A DNA stretch of 64,000 nucleotides from Planctomycetaceae bacterium (GTDB lineage: Bacteria; Planctomycetota; Planctomycetia; Planctomycetales; Planctomycetaceae): the NCBI GenBank assembly GCA_021732975.1, contig JAKFWC010000012.1, forward strand, positions 1 through 64,000. Reading direction: 5' to 3'. Positions 54,356 to 63,751 of the stretch are shown here, piece after piece (the stretch's first letter is position 1; the number at the start of each line of letters is the position of its first letter). A program made the translations under genes and the position numbers. The notes under the pieces were generated by a model. That model worked only from the letters and a program-made list of their open reading frames with translations, was not told the origin of the DNA and searched no databases.

Positions 54356-55309
54356 ATGTCCTACACGCCGCCGCTGCCGCCGTTTGCGGGAATCTGCACG
54401 TTTGCCCGCTTGCCGTACCAACCCGCGCCCATTGCGGCGGACGTGGCGATCCTCGGCGTGCCGTATGACAGTTCCACATCCTACCGCAGTGGCACGCGGC
54501 TGGGACCACGGACGCTGCGGGAACAATCGCTACTCTTGTGGGGCTACAACAACGTGTTGAAGGTCGCACCGTTCACGACGTTGAACGCCGTCGATGCTGG
54601 CGATGTTGCGGTGGTACCGGTCGACATTCTGGCAACGCACCGGGCCATTGAAGCCGCCGCGGAGAGTTGGCTCAACGTTGGGGCGAAGCTGATCACGCTC
54701 GGCGGCGATCACTCGATCACCCTGCCATTGCTACGACGCCATGCCGCGAAATACGGTCCGCTCGCCGTGTTGCACTTCGACGCCCATCCCGACACGTGGG
54801 ATTGCGAATATCCGGGCCAGCGGTACAGCCACGGCACTCCATTCGTTCGCGCCATTGAAGAAGGTCTGATTGACCGCGAAGCCTACGTGCAACTCGGCAT
54901 CCGTGGTCCAACCAGTGGCCCGCAGGATTACGTCGATGCCCTCAACCTCGGCGCCCGCATGATCACGATGGAGGAATTCCGTCAGCACACGGTCGCCGAT
55001 GTCATCGCAGAAATCCGGCAACGCATCGGTTCACGGCCGTTGTATATGACGTTCGACATCGACTGCATCGACCCCGCCTTCGCCCCCGGCACCGGCACCC
55101 CGGAAGTCGGCGGCTTCACCAGTTTTGAAGCCCTTCAACTCGTTCGTGGCATGGACGGCATGAACTGCATCGGGTTCGATTTAGTCGAAGTCTCTCCCCC
55201 GTTTGATCCCACTGCGATCACTTCCATCCTTGGAGCCAATCTCGTCTTCGAGTTTTTGTCGCTGCTCTGCCTCCAGACGAAGAGCGCGGGGGCAACGCGC
55301 CCGGCGTGA
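54356..55309 (+). CDS. speB: Agmatinase / arginase-family ureohydrolase
   Basis: A 317-aa ureohydrolase with the manganese-binding blocks GGDHSITLP, HFDAHPDTWD and FDIDCIDPAFAPGTGTPE, and the active-site His in SHGTPFVRAIEEG. Agmatinase makes putrescine from agmatine. Spermidine synthase at 24240-25187 would use putrescine; the pairing is an inference. Guanidinobutyrase or proclavaminate amidino hydrolase remain possible. Start ATG at 54356 (MSYTPPLPPFAGICTFARL). Confidence 0.88.
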   Translation: MSYTPPLPPFAGICTFARLPYQPAPIAADVAILGVPYDSSTSYRSGTRLGPRTLREQSLLLWGYNNVLKVAPFTTLNAVDAGDVAVVPVDILATHRAIEAAAESWLNVGAKLITLGGDHSITLPLLRRHAAKYGPLAVLHFDAHPDTWDCEYPGQRYSHGTPFVRAIEEGLIDREAYVQLGIRGPTSGPQDYVDALNLGARMITMEEFRQHTVADVIAEIRQRIGSRPLYMTFDIDCIDPAFAPGTGTPEVGGFTSFEALQLVRGMDGMNCIGFDLVEVSPPFDPTAITSILGANLVFEFLSLLCLQTKSAGATRPA

Positions 55310-55356
55310 TCCTTCGAACAGGGAACGCAAACTGGGACATCTGCAAAGCGCACGCG

Positions 55357-56751
55357 TTAATTGTCGAGGAAATTTTCCCCAAGTTTGACCTTTGCATCGA
55401 TCTGAAATGGTCGGTTGCTTCGGCAATTTGCGATCGCATTCCCGGTGCCCGATCCCGTCCAGTGGATGGCGGCTTTCGTCAGCGGTTCCTCGCGGGTGTC
55501 AAGGAAGCTGCAACCGGTCAGCAGCGTGTCCGAACAATCCTTGAGCGCCATTGCATACGGCATTCCTTCCAGCACCTGAATACCGGTGATGGTCATTCGC
55601 TGGCAATTCACGCATTCAATGAGGCCTTCGCGCTGAACCGGCACGGCGTCTTTCACCGTGTGCTCACCAGCTTGGGCGTCCTGAATCTGCAGACCAGTCA
55701 TGGTGCAGTCCGTGCAATCGACCAGGCGGATGCCCGTGCAAAGTTCCTTGTCCTTGTAATCCGGATTGTGTCCGAAGCAGTTCGTCCCGATGAGAATGCT
55801 TTTGCATTGTTCCAACAGCAGATTGCGATGATGGCCGCTATAGATGTAGTTCCCTTCGAGCGTAATTCCGCGGGCACTGGTGAAGTGGATGTTTGTTTCC
55901 TGGCTGCCGATGAGATTGCCGCTGATCGTCCACATCCCGGCCTTTTGTCGTTCGGAAGTGGACTGGCCGATGATGCGAATATTCGCCCCGTTCTTGCTGT
56001 AGGTGGCCTGAATCGTGTTGCTACAGATGGTTCCTTCGCGAACGGTACCGGTTTCGCCGCAATCGATGTAAATCTCGGCGGTGGGAACGTCGTCGAGTGA
56101 CCGGTCGGGGAACGCCCGGTTGTTGTTGTATTCGATGTCATTCCCGGTGATCTGCAGGTTGCGGATTTCGCTGTTTTCGATCCGTACGCCACCGAGGCGG
56201 TTATAGCTGATATGGCAACCCGTGATGATTGTCTGGTGCAGATTCACGCGGTCCAGATACACGCCGATGCCAGTGTTGTGATAGATGTGGCAATGGCTGA
56301 GCAGGACATTCCGGGCCCGCTCGGTGATGTGGACGCCATGACGCACATTGCGGATTAGCACTCCCGTAAGCGTCGGCTGCATGACACCGATGATCCGCAC
56401 GCCATCGGCGTCCGCGTGCCGACCTTCGATTTCAATATCCCGCAGCGTCGGCATCCGTTCGTTCTGCCATTCCTCGGGGCGAAATCCCTGCGGCGCAGCG
56501 GAGGTGGAATGCGTGCCGCGAAACTCGAGCGCGGGCCCGGCTCCTTTCATCAGAATCTTTGCCGTCCCACCGGTGCCGTGGATGGTCGTGCGACTCAAAT
56601 CTTTGAGGGCGATGACGATCGTTTCCGAAATGACATATTCTCCGCGGGGAAAGTGCAGCACGCCGTCGTGCATTTCGAGGGCATGCCGAATCGCCGCCGT
56701 ATCGTCGTGCTGACCGTCACCCATCGCCCCAAAATCGCGCACGTTGCTCAT
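55357..56751 (-). CDS. Right-handed beta-helix (pectate-lyase-like) protein
   Basis: Start ATG at 56751 (MSNVRDFGAMGDGQHDDTAA). The opening VRDFGAMGDGQHDDTAAI is the pectate lyase 3/epimerase-type motif. The rest is a series of parallel beta-helix turns with LLSHCHIYHNTGIGVYLD, ITGCHISYNRLGGVRI and ITGNDIEYNNNRAF repeats. No signal peptide is visible, so it may be cytoplasmic or exported by another route. Possible roles are polysaccharide binding or cleavage. It is divergent from the kinase gene; the shared upstream region (56752-56907) should hold both promoters. Confidence 0.85.
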   Translation of the reverse strand: MSNVRDFGAMGDGQHDDTAAIRHALEMHDGVLHFPRGEYVISETIVIALKDLSRTTIHGTGGTAKILMKGAGPALEFRGTHSTSAAPQGFRPEEWQNERMPTLRDIEIEGRHADADGVRIIGVMQPTLTGVLIRNVRHGVHITERARNVLLSHCHIYHNTGIGVYLDRVNLHQTIITGCHISYNRLGGVRIENSEIRNLQITGNDIEYNNNRAFPDRSLDDVPTAEIYIDCGETGTVREGTICSNTIQATYSKNGANIRIIGQSTSERQKAGMWTISGNLIGSQETNIHFTSARGITLEGNYIYSGHHRNLLLEQCKSILIGTNCFGHNPDYKDKELCTGIRLVDCTDCTMTGLQIQDAQAGEHTVKDAVPVQREGLIECVNCQRMTITGIQVLEGMPYAMALKDCSDTLLTGCSFLDTREEPLTKAAIHWTGSGTGNAIANCRSNRPFQIDAKVKLGENFLDN

Positions 56752-56907
56752 GGAAAGCTCGTTTGTGAAAGTGTGATCTGGTGGAATCGATGGAATCATT
56801 GGACCGATGTTCGTGATTGCCGACAACCGAATGGTGATCCGGCGGAACAATCTTGGTAACGTGATCACCTCGCTGCTGAACGCTGTTTGTCCCTGTAATG
56901 TTCGATT

Positions 56908-59115
56908 GTGACCGCGTTGGAATCGCGATTTGACGAAGTCGACTGGTCGCTGATGGAAGCGACGCTGGGGGCGTTCGTGTCCGCGTGGGACGAAGATGGT
57001 CTCCCGCCCGCCATCGCCGAGTATCTCGAAGAATTCTCTCCCGCCGTGCGCATTGCCGCGGCAGTGGAACTCATCAAGCTCGATCTGGAACAACGCTGGC
57101 AGCGCGGCTTGCGACGGGTCATTGAGGATTACTTCGCGGAGATCCCGGAACTCGACGGTGCTGTCCCGCCGGAATTGCTCTTCGAGGAATATCACACCCG
57201 TAAACTCGCGGGCGATGTCGTTTCGCCGTCGGAGTTTTTCCAGCGGTTTCCCAATCAATCCTCGGCCCTTGCCGAGTTATTCCGTGTCGATCCCCAGTTG
57301 CACACCACGTTGGTTGTCGGTACATCACACATCTCACGGCTCGACTTGCAGCCGGGGGAAACCATCGACGATTTTGACCTGTTGCTGCGTGTTGGACAGG
57401 GAGCGTTTGCGACCGTGTTTCTGGCGCGGCAACGCTCTTTGCAACGCATCGTCGCCGTAAAAGTCTCCGCGGATGAAGGTTCCGAACCGCAAACACTCGC
57501 ACAACTCGATCACGACAACATCATCCGCGTCTACGATCAACGGTTGGTGCCCGAACGCCGGTTACGCTTGCTCTACATGCAGTACGCGGCCGGGGGGACA
57601 CTCGCGAGAATTCTACACACACTGCGCTCCGTCCCCCGCACGGAGTGGTCAGGACGGGAATACCTGCGGGCGCTCGATCGGGGACTCGAAGAGCGGGGCG
57701 AATCCCCACCGGCTGAGTCGGCGCTGCGACGCAAAATTGCGGCAATGACCTGGGCACAAGTCGTCGGCTGGCTTGGAACTCAACTGGCCGGTGCCCTCGA
57801 TTACGCTCATCGCCGCGGCGTGTTGCATCGTGATCTGAAACCCGCGAATGTTTTGTTGACTGCAGAGGGGTTACCCAAACTCGCCGACTTCAACATCAGC
57901 TTTGCCTCGCAGTTGGAAGGAACCACGGCGGAAGACCATTTCGGCGGCAGCGTTGCCTACATGTCTCCCGAACAACTGGAGGCCTGCAACCCTCGGCACG
58001 ACCGCGAACCGAGCAGTCTCGATGGCCGCAGCGATCTGTATTCCCTCGGCGTTGTTGTTTGGGAATTGCTGATGGGTGACCGTCCGTTTCTCGATCCGAT
58101 TCAAGGCCCGCGGTGGGGAACGCGACTCGAACAAATGACCGTCCTCCGTCGCGGCGGTCCCCGGTTCGATGCGATCACACCGTTGGTGGAAGTCGATGCG
58201 CCCGGGATGGATGATGTCCTGCGGCAATGCCTCGCCGCCAATCCCGCCGAACGATTCGCCACGGGTCGCGCCCTGGCGTTCGCGCTCGAATCGTGCCTGC
58301 ACCCGGAACTGCATCGCCTGCTGACCGGGCCGAACTACGGCTGGAAATTGCAGGCCCGGTTGGCACCGCTGTTCGCGGTGATCACGACGACGATCCTGCC
58401 CAACGCCGTCGCGGCAGTGTTTAACTTTCTCTATAACCGCGGGGAAATCATCGAACGCGTGCCGGATGCGCTGCCGACGTTCATGCGGATTCAGTCGATC
58501 ATCAACCTGATTGCGTTTCCCGCCGGTGCGAGTTGCGCGTGGTGGTTGGCCGGATCGGTGGCGAAGGCAACCAGTGTCGATCAAACGGGGCCGTTGTCGC
58601 CGGAACTGCTCGTGACCCAACGAAAGCGTTGCCTCGAACTCGGCCATCTCGCGGCGATGGTCAGCCTCACGCTGTGGGTCATCGCGGCCCCGATCTATCC
58701 GATTTCACTCCACTTGATGCGTGGCAGCGTCCCGATCGAAGTGTACGCGACATTCATTGCCTCGCTGGTGTTATGCGGCTTGATCGCGATGGCCTATCCA
58801 TTCTTCGGCGTGACGATGATTGCCGTACGGAGCTTTTACCCCCCCCTGCTCCGCTGGGAGACGGTGACACGGGCCGATGTCTCCCACCTCGAACGGCTCG
58901 GCCGCATGACGTGGGTTTATCTCTTCCTGGCGGCATCGGTGCCGATGCTGTCGGTCGTGTGTCTCGTCCTGTGCGGACAGGACCGCCGGTTCGCGCTGGT
59001 GGCTCTCGCCGCCGGGGGCCTCGTCGGCTTCGGCATCGCCATCTCCGCCTTTCGCTGGATACAACGCGATCTGGAACTATTGATCGCGGCGTTGTCGCGA
59101 GAAGATCGGTCTTAA
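56908..59115 (+). CDS. Ser/Thr protein kinase with C-terminal membrane domain
   Basis: GTG start at 56908 gives 735 aa. An N-terminal domain (1-150) of unknown type is followed by a Hanks kinase: glycine loop VGQGAFATVF, VAVKVS Lys, catalytic HRDLKPAN (307-314), and DFN (327-329) in place of DFG, then SPEQL and SDLYSLGVVVWELLMGDRPF. Five or six transmembrane helices (from about residue 480) end the protein. The DFN variant and membrane tail are seen in many planctomycete kinases. It is followed by the SRPBCC gene 15 bases later, so the two may be co-transcribed. The target is unknown. Confidence 0.92.
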   Translation: MTALESRFDEVDWSLMEATLGAFVSAWDEDGLPPAIAEYLEEFSPAVRIAAAVELIKLDLEQRWQRGLRRVIEDYFAEIPELDGAVPPELLFEEYHTRKLAGDVVSPSEFFQRFPNQSSALAELFRVDPQLHTTLVVGTSHISRLDLQPGETIDDFDLLLRVGQGAFATVFLARQRSLQRIVAVKVSADEGSEPQTLAQLDHDNIIRVYDQRLVPERRLRLLYMQYAAGGTLARILHTLRSVPRTEWSGREYLRALDRGLEERGESPPAESALRRKIAAMTWAQVVGWLGTQLAGALDYAHRRGVLHRDLKPANVLLTAEGLPKLADFNISFASQLEGTTAEDHFGGSVAYMSPEQLEACNPRHDREPSSLDGRSDLYSLGVVVWELLMGDRPFLDPIQGPRWGTRLEQMTVLRRGGPRFDAITPLVEVDAPGMDDVLRQCLAANPAERFATGRALAFALESCLHPELHRLLTGPNYGWKLQARLAPLFAVITTTILPNAVAAVFNFLYNRGEIIERVPDALPTFMRIQSIINLIAFPAGASCAWWLAGSVAKATSVDQTGPLSPELLVTQRKRCLELGHLAAMVSLTLWVIAAPIYPISLHLMRGSVPIEVYATFIASLVLCGLIAMAYPFFGVTMIAVRSFYPPLLRWETVTRADVSHLERLGRMTWVYLFLAASVPMLSVVCLVLCGQDRRFALVALAAGGLVGFGIAISAFRWIQRDLELLIAALSREDRS

Positions 59116-59130
59116 AGAATCGTTCCGACC

Positions 59131-59724
59131 ATGAGCAGCCCCAGTTATCACTTTGTCACACAATGGCGGGTCCGCGCTACCCCGCAAGAGGTGTACGCGA
59201 TCATCGAAGATTCACGGTCGCTGGTCGAATGGTGGCCGTCGGTCTATTTGCAGGTCGAAGAAATCCAGCCGGGTGATGCGAACGGCATCGGTCGGGAAGT
59301 GTCGCTGCTCACCAAAGGGATGTTGCCGTACACACTGCGCTGGCGATTCGTCACTTCCGAGAAGAAGCCATACGAATCCATCACCCTGTATGCCACCGGG
59401 GACTTCATCGGCCGAGGGATCTGGACCTTCACCGCCGACGGCGCGGACTGTGACATCGACTTCGATTGGGAAATCACCGCTGAAAAACCGTTGCTGCGAT
59501 GGTTAACGCCCCTGCTGCGGGGGTTCTTCTCCGCGAATCATCGCTGGGCGATGAGGCAGGGGGAGGCAAGTCTGAGATTGGAACTCGAACGCCGCCGGTT
59601 GTCCGATCCTGCCGCACGAGCGTCTGTACCCAAACCACCCGGTCCTTACCCGGTGTGGCCATGGATTGTCGATTTCGCGGTGGGCATCATACTTCTGATG
59701 CTTTTTTGGTGGTGGATCCATTGA
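59131..59724 (+). CDS. SRPBCC-family (polyketide cyclase/dehydrase-like) protein with C-terminal membrane anchor
   Basis: A START/SRPBCC fold of 197 aa: HFVTQWRVRATPQEVYAIIED at the start, VEEIQPGDANGIGREV, and SITLYATGDFIGRGIWTF. The C-terminus is a hydrophobic helix (WIVDFAVGIILLMLFWWW), so it is a tail-anchored membrane protein. Family members bind hydrophobic small molecules. It follows the kinase gene by 15 bases. A family I repeat begins directly at the stop. Confidence 0.88.
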   Translation: MSSPSYHFVTQWRVRATPQEVYAIIEDSRSLVEWWPSVYLQVEEIQPGDANGIGREVSLLTKGMLPYTLRWRFVTSEKKPYESITLYATGDFIGRGIWTFTADGADCDIDFDWEITAEKPLLRWLTPLLRGFFSANHRWAMRQGEASLRLELERRRLSDPAARASVPKPPGPYPVWPWIVDFAVGIILLMLFWWWIH

Positions 59725-59790
59725 CCAGCCCGTAGCGCGAGCCAGGGCGTCACACTGTCGAAGGACGCCCTGGCACGCGCTACGGGCTGG
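59725..59790. repeat. Inverted repeat family I, copy 2
   Basis: Left arm CCAGCCCGTAGCGCGAGCCA then GGGCGTC; right arm GACGCCCTGGCACGCGCTAC then GGGCTGG. It is a compact copy of 44497-44755 without the nested insert. It lies after the SRPBCC stop. Confidence 0.9.
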
Positions 59791-59874
59791 TGAAACATTT
59801 TTTGATGCCGTGACGAGCGAACGCCGTTGGATCGACTATAATTTTGTCTGGGTGACATCCGTAAGGCACGGGAC

Positions 59875-60123
59875 ATGATGGCGGACTGGCAAACGGCAGC
59901 AGTGGGAATCACCGTTCTGGCCGCCGCAGGGTGGTTACTGTGGACCCTCGTGCCCCGACGAAATGCCCCGGCATCGGGTTGTGGGTCCGGTTGCAGTTCG
60001 TGTCCGGCCGCAGCGGAGGCGAAGTCGGAAACGCCCGGCGGATTTGTGGGACTCGATGCGTTGCAAGCCTCGATTCCAACCAACGCCAGACCGCACCACT
60101 CCGTCCCCACGGCGAGGTCGTGA
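59875..60123 (+). CDS. Small Cys-rich membrane protein (FeoB-associated type, 82 aa)
   Basis: One N-terminal transmembrane helix (VGITVLAAAGWLLWTLVP) followed by the Cys-rich block SGCGSGCSSCP, as in FeoB-associated Cys-rich membrane proteins. The family is small and its role in iron transport is only proposed. No feoA/feoB lies nearby in the window. The next gene begins 3 bases after the stop, so the two are co-transcribed. ATG at 59875 (MMADWQTAAVG) is the start. Confidence 0.7.
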   Translation: MMADWQTAAVGITVLAAAGWLLWTLVPRRNAPASGCGSGCSSCPAAAEAKSETPGGFVGLDALQASIPTNARPHHSVPTARS

Positions 60124-60126
60124 TCC

Positions 60127-60567
60127 GTGGGCGAGTTGTCTTCCGAAAGCGACGAGTCGTCGGCAATCGCGGCCCCATCGTATCGTGGTTTGACGTGGCT
60201 GCTCCGTGCGATCGGCATTCTCGATCTCCTCGCATTCGTCGCGGTGGTGATGCCGCGGTCGCTGATGGTTGCCGTTCACGCACAACTGCACATCGGCGTG
60301 CTCCCCAGCGAACCGATCGTCGGCTACCTCGCCCGCACGGCATCCATGTTCTACGGCTTCTGCGGAGTGTTGCTGCTCTACCTGGCCACTGATGTGGTCC
60401 GGCATCGCGACATCATCCGCTTCCTTGCCGTCTGCGGCATCGTCACAGGTGGTCTGGTACTCGCCATCGATCTCGCCGAGGGGATGCCTCTCTGGTGGAT
60501 CCTGCTCGAAGGCCCGTGTTGCGGAATGCTCGCGGCGATGGTTTGGTGGATGGCGCGCCCACGGTGA
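60127..60567 (+). CDS. Hypothetical membrane protein (146 aa)
   Basis: GTG start at 60127, immediately after the preceding gene. Four hydrophobic segments (about 25-48, 65-80, 98-112 and 122-142) with conserved-looking PSEPIVGYLARTASMFYG and a C-terminal WWILLEGPCCGMLAAMVWWM. No catalytic motif; function unknown. It is probably translationally coupled with the Cys-rich protein upstream. A family H repeat follows. Confidence 0.75.
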   Translation: MGELSSESDESSAIAAPSYRGLTWLLRAIGILDLLAFVAVVMPRSLMVAVHAQLHIGVLPSEPIVGYLARTASMFYGFCGVLLLYLATDVVRHRDIIRFLAVCGIVTGGLVLAIDLAEGMPLWWILLEGPCCGMLAAMVWWMARPR

Positions 60568-60570
60568 ATT

Positions 60571-60665
60571 CACGAGCCGGAAGCGTCGGCGACGGGCATT
60601 CACCAAGTTTGCGTTTCGATGAAGAAACAGGAAAAGAAGGACCGTCGCTGACGCTTCCGGCTCGT
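60571..60665. repeat. Inverted repeat family H, copy 2
   Basis: Left arm CACGAGCCGGAAGCGTCGGC and right arm CGCTGACGCTTCCGGCTCGT. The spacer differs from the copy at 29135-29223, but the arms match. Confidence 0.9.
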
Positions 60666-60747
60666 TGTGGCTCCATACACGGGGCCATTCGCCGCAGGTA
60701 TACTCGGCGATGAAATTGTCAGTCGTTCCTCTGAGCGAGACGATCGG

Positions 60748-63639
60748 ATGAAGCTTTTGTCGATCATGGTGATCAGCCTGTTGTCCGCGACCAGCGTTTT
60801 TGCCGCCGAGGAACCTGTGTCGTTTTCGCGCGACGTGCTGCCGATTCTCTCCGCGAATTGCTTTGCCTGTCACGGCCCCGATGAACACGAACGGCAAGCC
60901 GATCTACGGCTCGATCTGGAAGCGGACGCGAAGAAGCTGCGCGACGGCAGCCCCGCCGTCACACCGGGATCGCCCGACAAGAGCAGCATGATCGAACGAC
61001 TGTTCAGCACCGATCCCGACACCGTCATGCCGCCACCGAAATCGAAGCGGCAACTGACGCCGGCGCAGATTGAGACCGTGCGGAAATGGGTTGCTCAAGG
61101 CGCGACATGGGAGCGGCACTGGTCATTCGAGCCGATCACCAAACCCGCGGGATCGCTGGATGATCTTGTTCGAGCGCCTCTTGCAGCAAAGAAATTGTCG
61201 CTGCAACCGCCCGCATCTCCTGAGACGTTGGTGCGGCGATTATCACTCGATCTCATTGGCCTCCCCCCAACGCTGGACCAGGCGGAAGCCTTTGCCCGCG
61301 ATCCGTCACCAGCGGCGTACGAAAAGCTCGTCGATGAATTGCTCGCTCGGCCGCAGTTCGGTGAGCACTGGGGCCGCATGTGGCTCGATCTCGCGCGGTA
61401 CGCCGACACGAAGGGCTACGAAAAAGATCTGGGTCGCACGATGTGGCCGTGGCGGGACTGGGTGGTCAACTCGCTCAATGATGATATGCCGCTGACGCAG
61501 TTCACGATCGAACAACTCGCGGGCGATTTGCTGCCGAATCCGTCGGAAGCGCAACTCATCGCCACGGCGTTTCATCGCAACACGCTGTCCAACGATGAAG
61601 GCGGGACCGACGACGAAGAGTTCCGCACCGTCGCCGTGAAGGACCGCATCGACACTACCATGCAGGTCTGGATGGGGCTCACGATGGGGTGTGCGAAGTG
61701 CCACACGCACAAGTACGACCCGATCTCGAATGACGAATACTACAAGTTCTACGCGGTCTTCAATCAGACGGAAGATGCCGACCGGTATGACGATGCCCCG
61801 CGATTGGCGATCCTCACGCCATCACAACGCGCGGAACAAGAACGTCTGCAGGTCGCCGTGAAAATGAGAGACGAAGCGGTCAAACAAGCCGCTGCGTCCG
61901 ATGCCGAGAAGACAACCGTCGAAGAGATGAAATGGAAACGCCCGACAGACATCACCGCCATGGCAAAGAGCGGGGCGAATCTCGTGACCCTGGAAGACGG
62001 TTCGATTCTTGCCAAAGGGAAACTCGACAACGAGGACACTTACACCGTCACGTTGATGTTGCCCGCGGGCAAACACACGGCGCTGCGGTTGGAAGCGATT
62101 CCCACAAAACTGCCGGACGGACAACTTGGTGTTGGCCGCAAAGCCGCCGATCCGAATTTCGTCGTCTCGGAACTCACCGTCGAAGTTGTGCAAGGAGAGA
62201 CCGCGCAACCCGTGAAACTCGCTAATGCCCGCGCCGACTTCGCGCAGGACGGTTGGCCGGTCACCGCGGCGATTGATGGCGATCTGAAAACCGGTTGGGC
62301 GGTCAGTCCCCGGCAGCGCGACCCGCATGTCGCGCTCTTCGATTTCGCTGAACCACTGAATTTCACAGCGGAGTCGAAGCTACGGGTGACCCTCACGCAA
62401 AACTATGGCGACAAACTGGTTCTCGCCCAGTTCCGACTGACCGCAAGCGACGCTGATCCCGCGACATTATCACCCCGAGCGGAGTCCCCGCAAACGCAGC
62501 AAACTCGCAACGAATTGACCGCCGCGCAGAAATCGCTCAACGACTTCAACGCGGCTTTACCGCAGTTGCCGGTGCTGCGCGAATTGCCCGCCGGCAAACA
62601 ACGCGTGACGAAGATCCACAAGCGCGGCAACTTTCTGGACCTCGGCCACGAAGTGACCGCGGATATCCCCTCCGCCTTCGGCAAGCTGCCGGAGGGGACA
62701 TCCCCCAATCGGTTGAGTGTTGCGCAGTGGCTCGTGAACAACGACAATCCGCTCACGCCACGCGTGTGGGCGAACCGTGTCTGGGCGAGACTCTTCGGCC
62801 AAGGCATCGTGGAAACAGAAGAGGATTTCGGAGCGCTCGGCAGCCCGCCATCGCACCCGCAACTGCTGGATTGGCTCGCTGCCGAGTATCGCGATGGCGG
62901 CTGGTCGCTGAAGAAACTCCTCAAGGCGATCGTGATGAGCGACACATACCGGCAGGCGTCCGCGACCACGCCCGCGCTGCGGGAAGCCGATCCGCGGAAT
63001 ATTCTGCTGTCGCGTGGGGCGCGCTTCCGATTAAGTGCGGAAGTCGTGCGCGATCAATCGCTCGCAGTTTCCGGACTATTATCGCTGAAACAAGGTGGAC
63101 CATCGGTCATGCCGCCGCAACCATCTGGGCTGTGGCGGTCCACCTACAATGGTACGAAGTGGATCGACGCCGAAGGGGAAGACCGTTACCGTCGCGGAAT
63201 CTACACGTATCTCAAACGGACGACGCCGTACCCCTCGTTCATGACCTTCGATGCCGGCAGTGGTGAAGTCTGCCAGGTCCGTCGCATCCGCACCAACACG
63301 CCGTTGCAAGCGCTGGTCACGCTCAACGATCCAGTTTACCTCGAAGCCGCCGCCGCACTCGCGAAACGCATGGTGACCGATGCGAAGGACACTTCCGGTC
63401 GTGCCGCGCGGGGATTGCGACTCGCGCTGGTGCGACCAATCCGTGATGAGGAAGTCACGCCACTCGTCCGGTTGCAGCAGGAAACGGAGAAATCGTTCGG
63501 CAGCGTTCCGGATGAAGCCGCCGCCCTCATCAAGACAACGCGTGCCGATCCCGGTGCGATGCTCGCAACAGAGTTCGCCGCGTGGATCGTCACCGCCAGT
63601 GTTATTTTGAATCTGGACGAGTTCTTGACCCGCAACTAA
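60748..63639 (+). CDS. Secreted planctomycete cytochrome C / DUF1549 / DUF1553 protein
   Basis: A 963-aa protein with signal peptide MKLLSIMVISLLSATSVFAA. The haem motif CFACHG (Cys38, Cys41, His42) lies in the N-terminal PSC1 cytochrome domain. DUF1549 follows (from about residue 130: LPPTLDQAEAF, HWGRMWLDLARYADTKGYEKD), then a large DUF1553 region (RVWANRVWARLFGQGIV, LRTNTPLQALVTLNDPVYLEAA-like end). These proteins pair with DUF1501 proteins, as here. They are thought to work in extracytoplasmic polymer degradation or electron transfer, with roles unproven. Start ATG at 60748. Confidence 0.93.
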   Translation: MKLLSIMVISLLSATSVFAAEEPVSFSRDVLPILSANCFACHGPDEHERQADLRLDLEADAKKLRDGSPAVTPGSPDKSSMIERLFSTDPDTVMPPPKSKRQLTPAQIETVRKWVAQGATWERHWSFEPITKPAGSLDDLVRAPLAAKKLSLQPPASPETLVRRLSLDLIGLPPTLDQAEAFARDPSPAAYEKLVDELLARPQFGEHWGRMWLDLARYADTKGYEKDLGRTMWPWRDWVVNSLNDDMPLTQFTIEQLAGDLLPNPSEAQLIATAFHRNTLSNDEGGTDDEEFRTVAVKDRIDTTMQVWMGLTMGCAKCHTHKYDPISNDEYYKFYAVFNQTEDADRYDDAPRLAILTPSQRAEQERLQVAVKMRDEAVKQAAASDAEKTTVEEMKWKRPTDITAMAKSGANLVTLEDGSILAKGKLDNEDTYTVTLMLPAGKHTALRLEAIPTKLPDGQLGVGRKAADPNFVVSELTVEVVQGETAQPVKLANARADFAQDGWPVTAAIDGDLKTGWAVSPRQRDPHVALFDFAEPLNFTAESKLRVTLTQNYGDKLVLAQFRLTASDADPATLSPRAESPQTQQTRNELTAAQKSLNDFNAALPQLPVLRELPAGKQRVTKIHKRGNFLDLGHEVTADIPSAFGKLPEGTSPNRLSVAQWLVNNDNPLTPRVWANRVWARLFGQGIVETEEDFGALGSPPSHPQLLDWLAAEYRDGGWSLKKLLKAIVMSDTYRQASATTPALREADPRNILLSRGARFRLSAEVVRDQSLAVSGLLSLKQGGPSVMPPQPSGLWRSTYNGTKWIDAEGEDRYRRGIYTYLKRTTPYPSFMTFDAGSGEVCQVRRIRTNTPLQALVTLNDPVYLEAAAALAKRMVTDAKDTSGRAARGLRLALVRPIRDEEVTPLVRLQQETEKSFGSVPDEAAALIKTTRADPGAMLATEFAAWIVTASVILNLDEFLTRN

Positions 63640-63642
63640 CCC

Positions 63643-63732
63643 GGCGAGCGGGGGGACGTGAGTCCCCCCGGTGATTCATTCTGCGATCAAACAAATTCAA
63701 TCACCGGGGGGAGTGACCTCCCCCCGCTCACC
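63643..63732. repeat. Inverted repeat family L
   Basis: Left arm GCGAGCGGGGGGACGTGAGT then CCCCCCGGTGA; right arm TCACCGGGGGGAGTGACCTC then CCCCCGCTCAC. It occupies most of the gap between the cytochrome gene and the DUF1501 gene. Confidence 0.9.
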
Positions 63733-63751
63733 AAGACGAATTGAGTCCTCA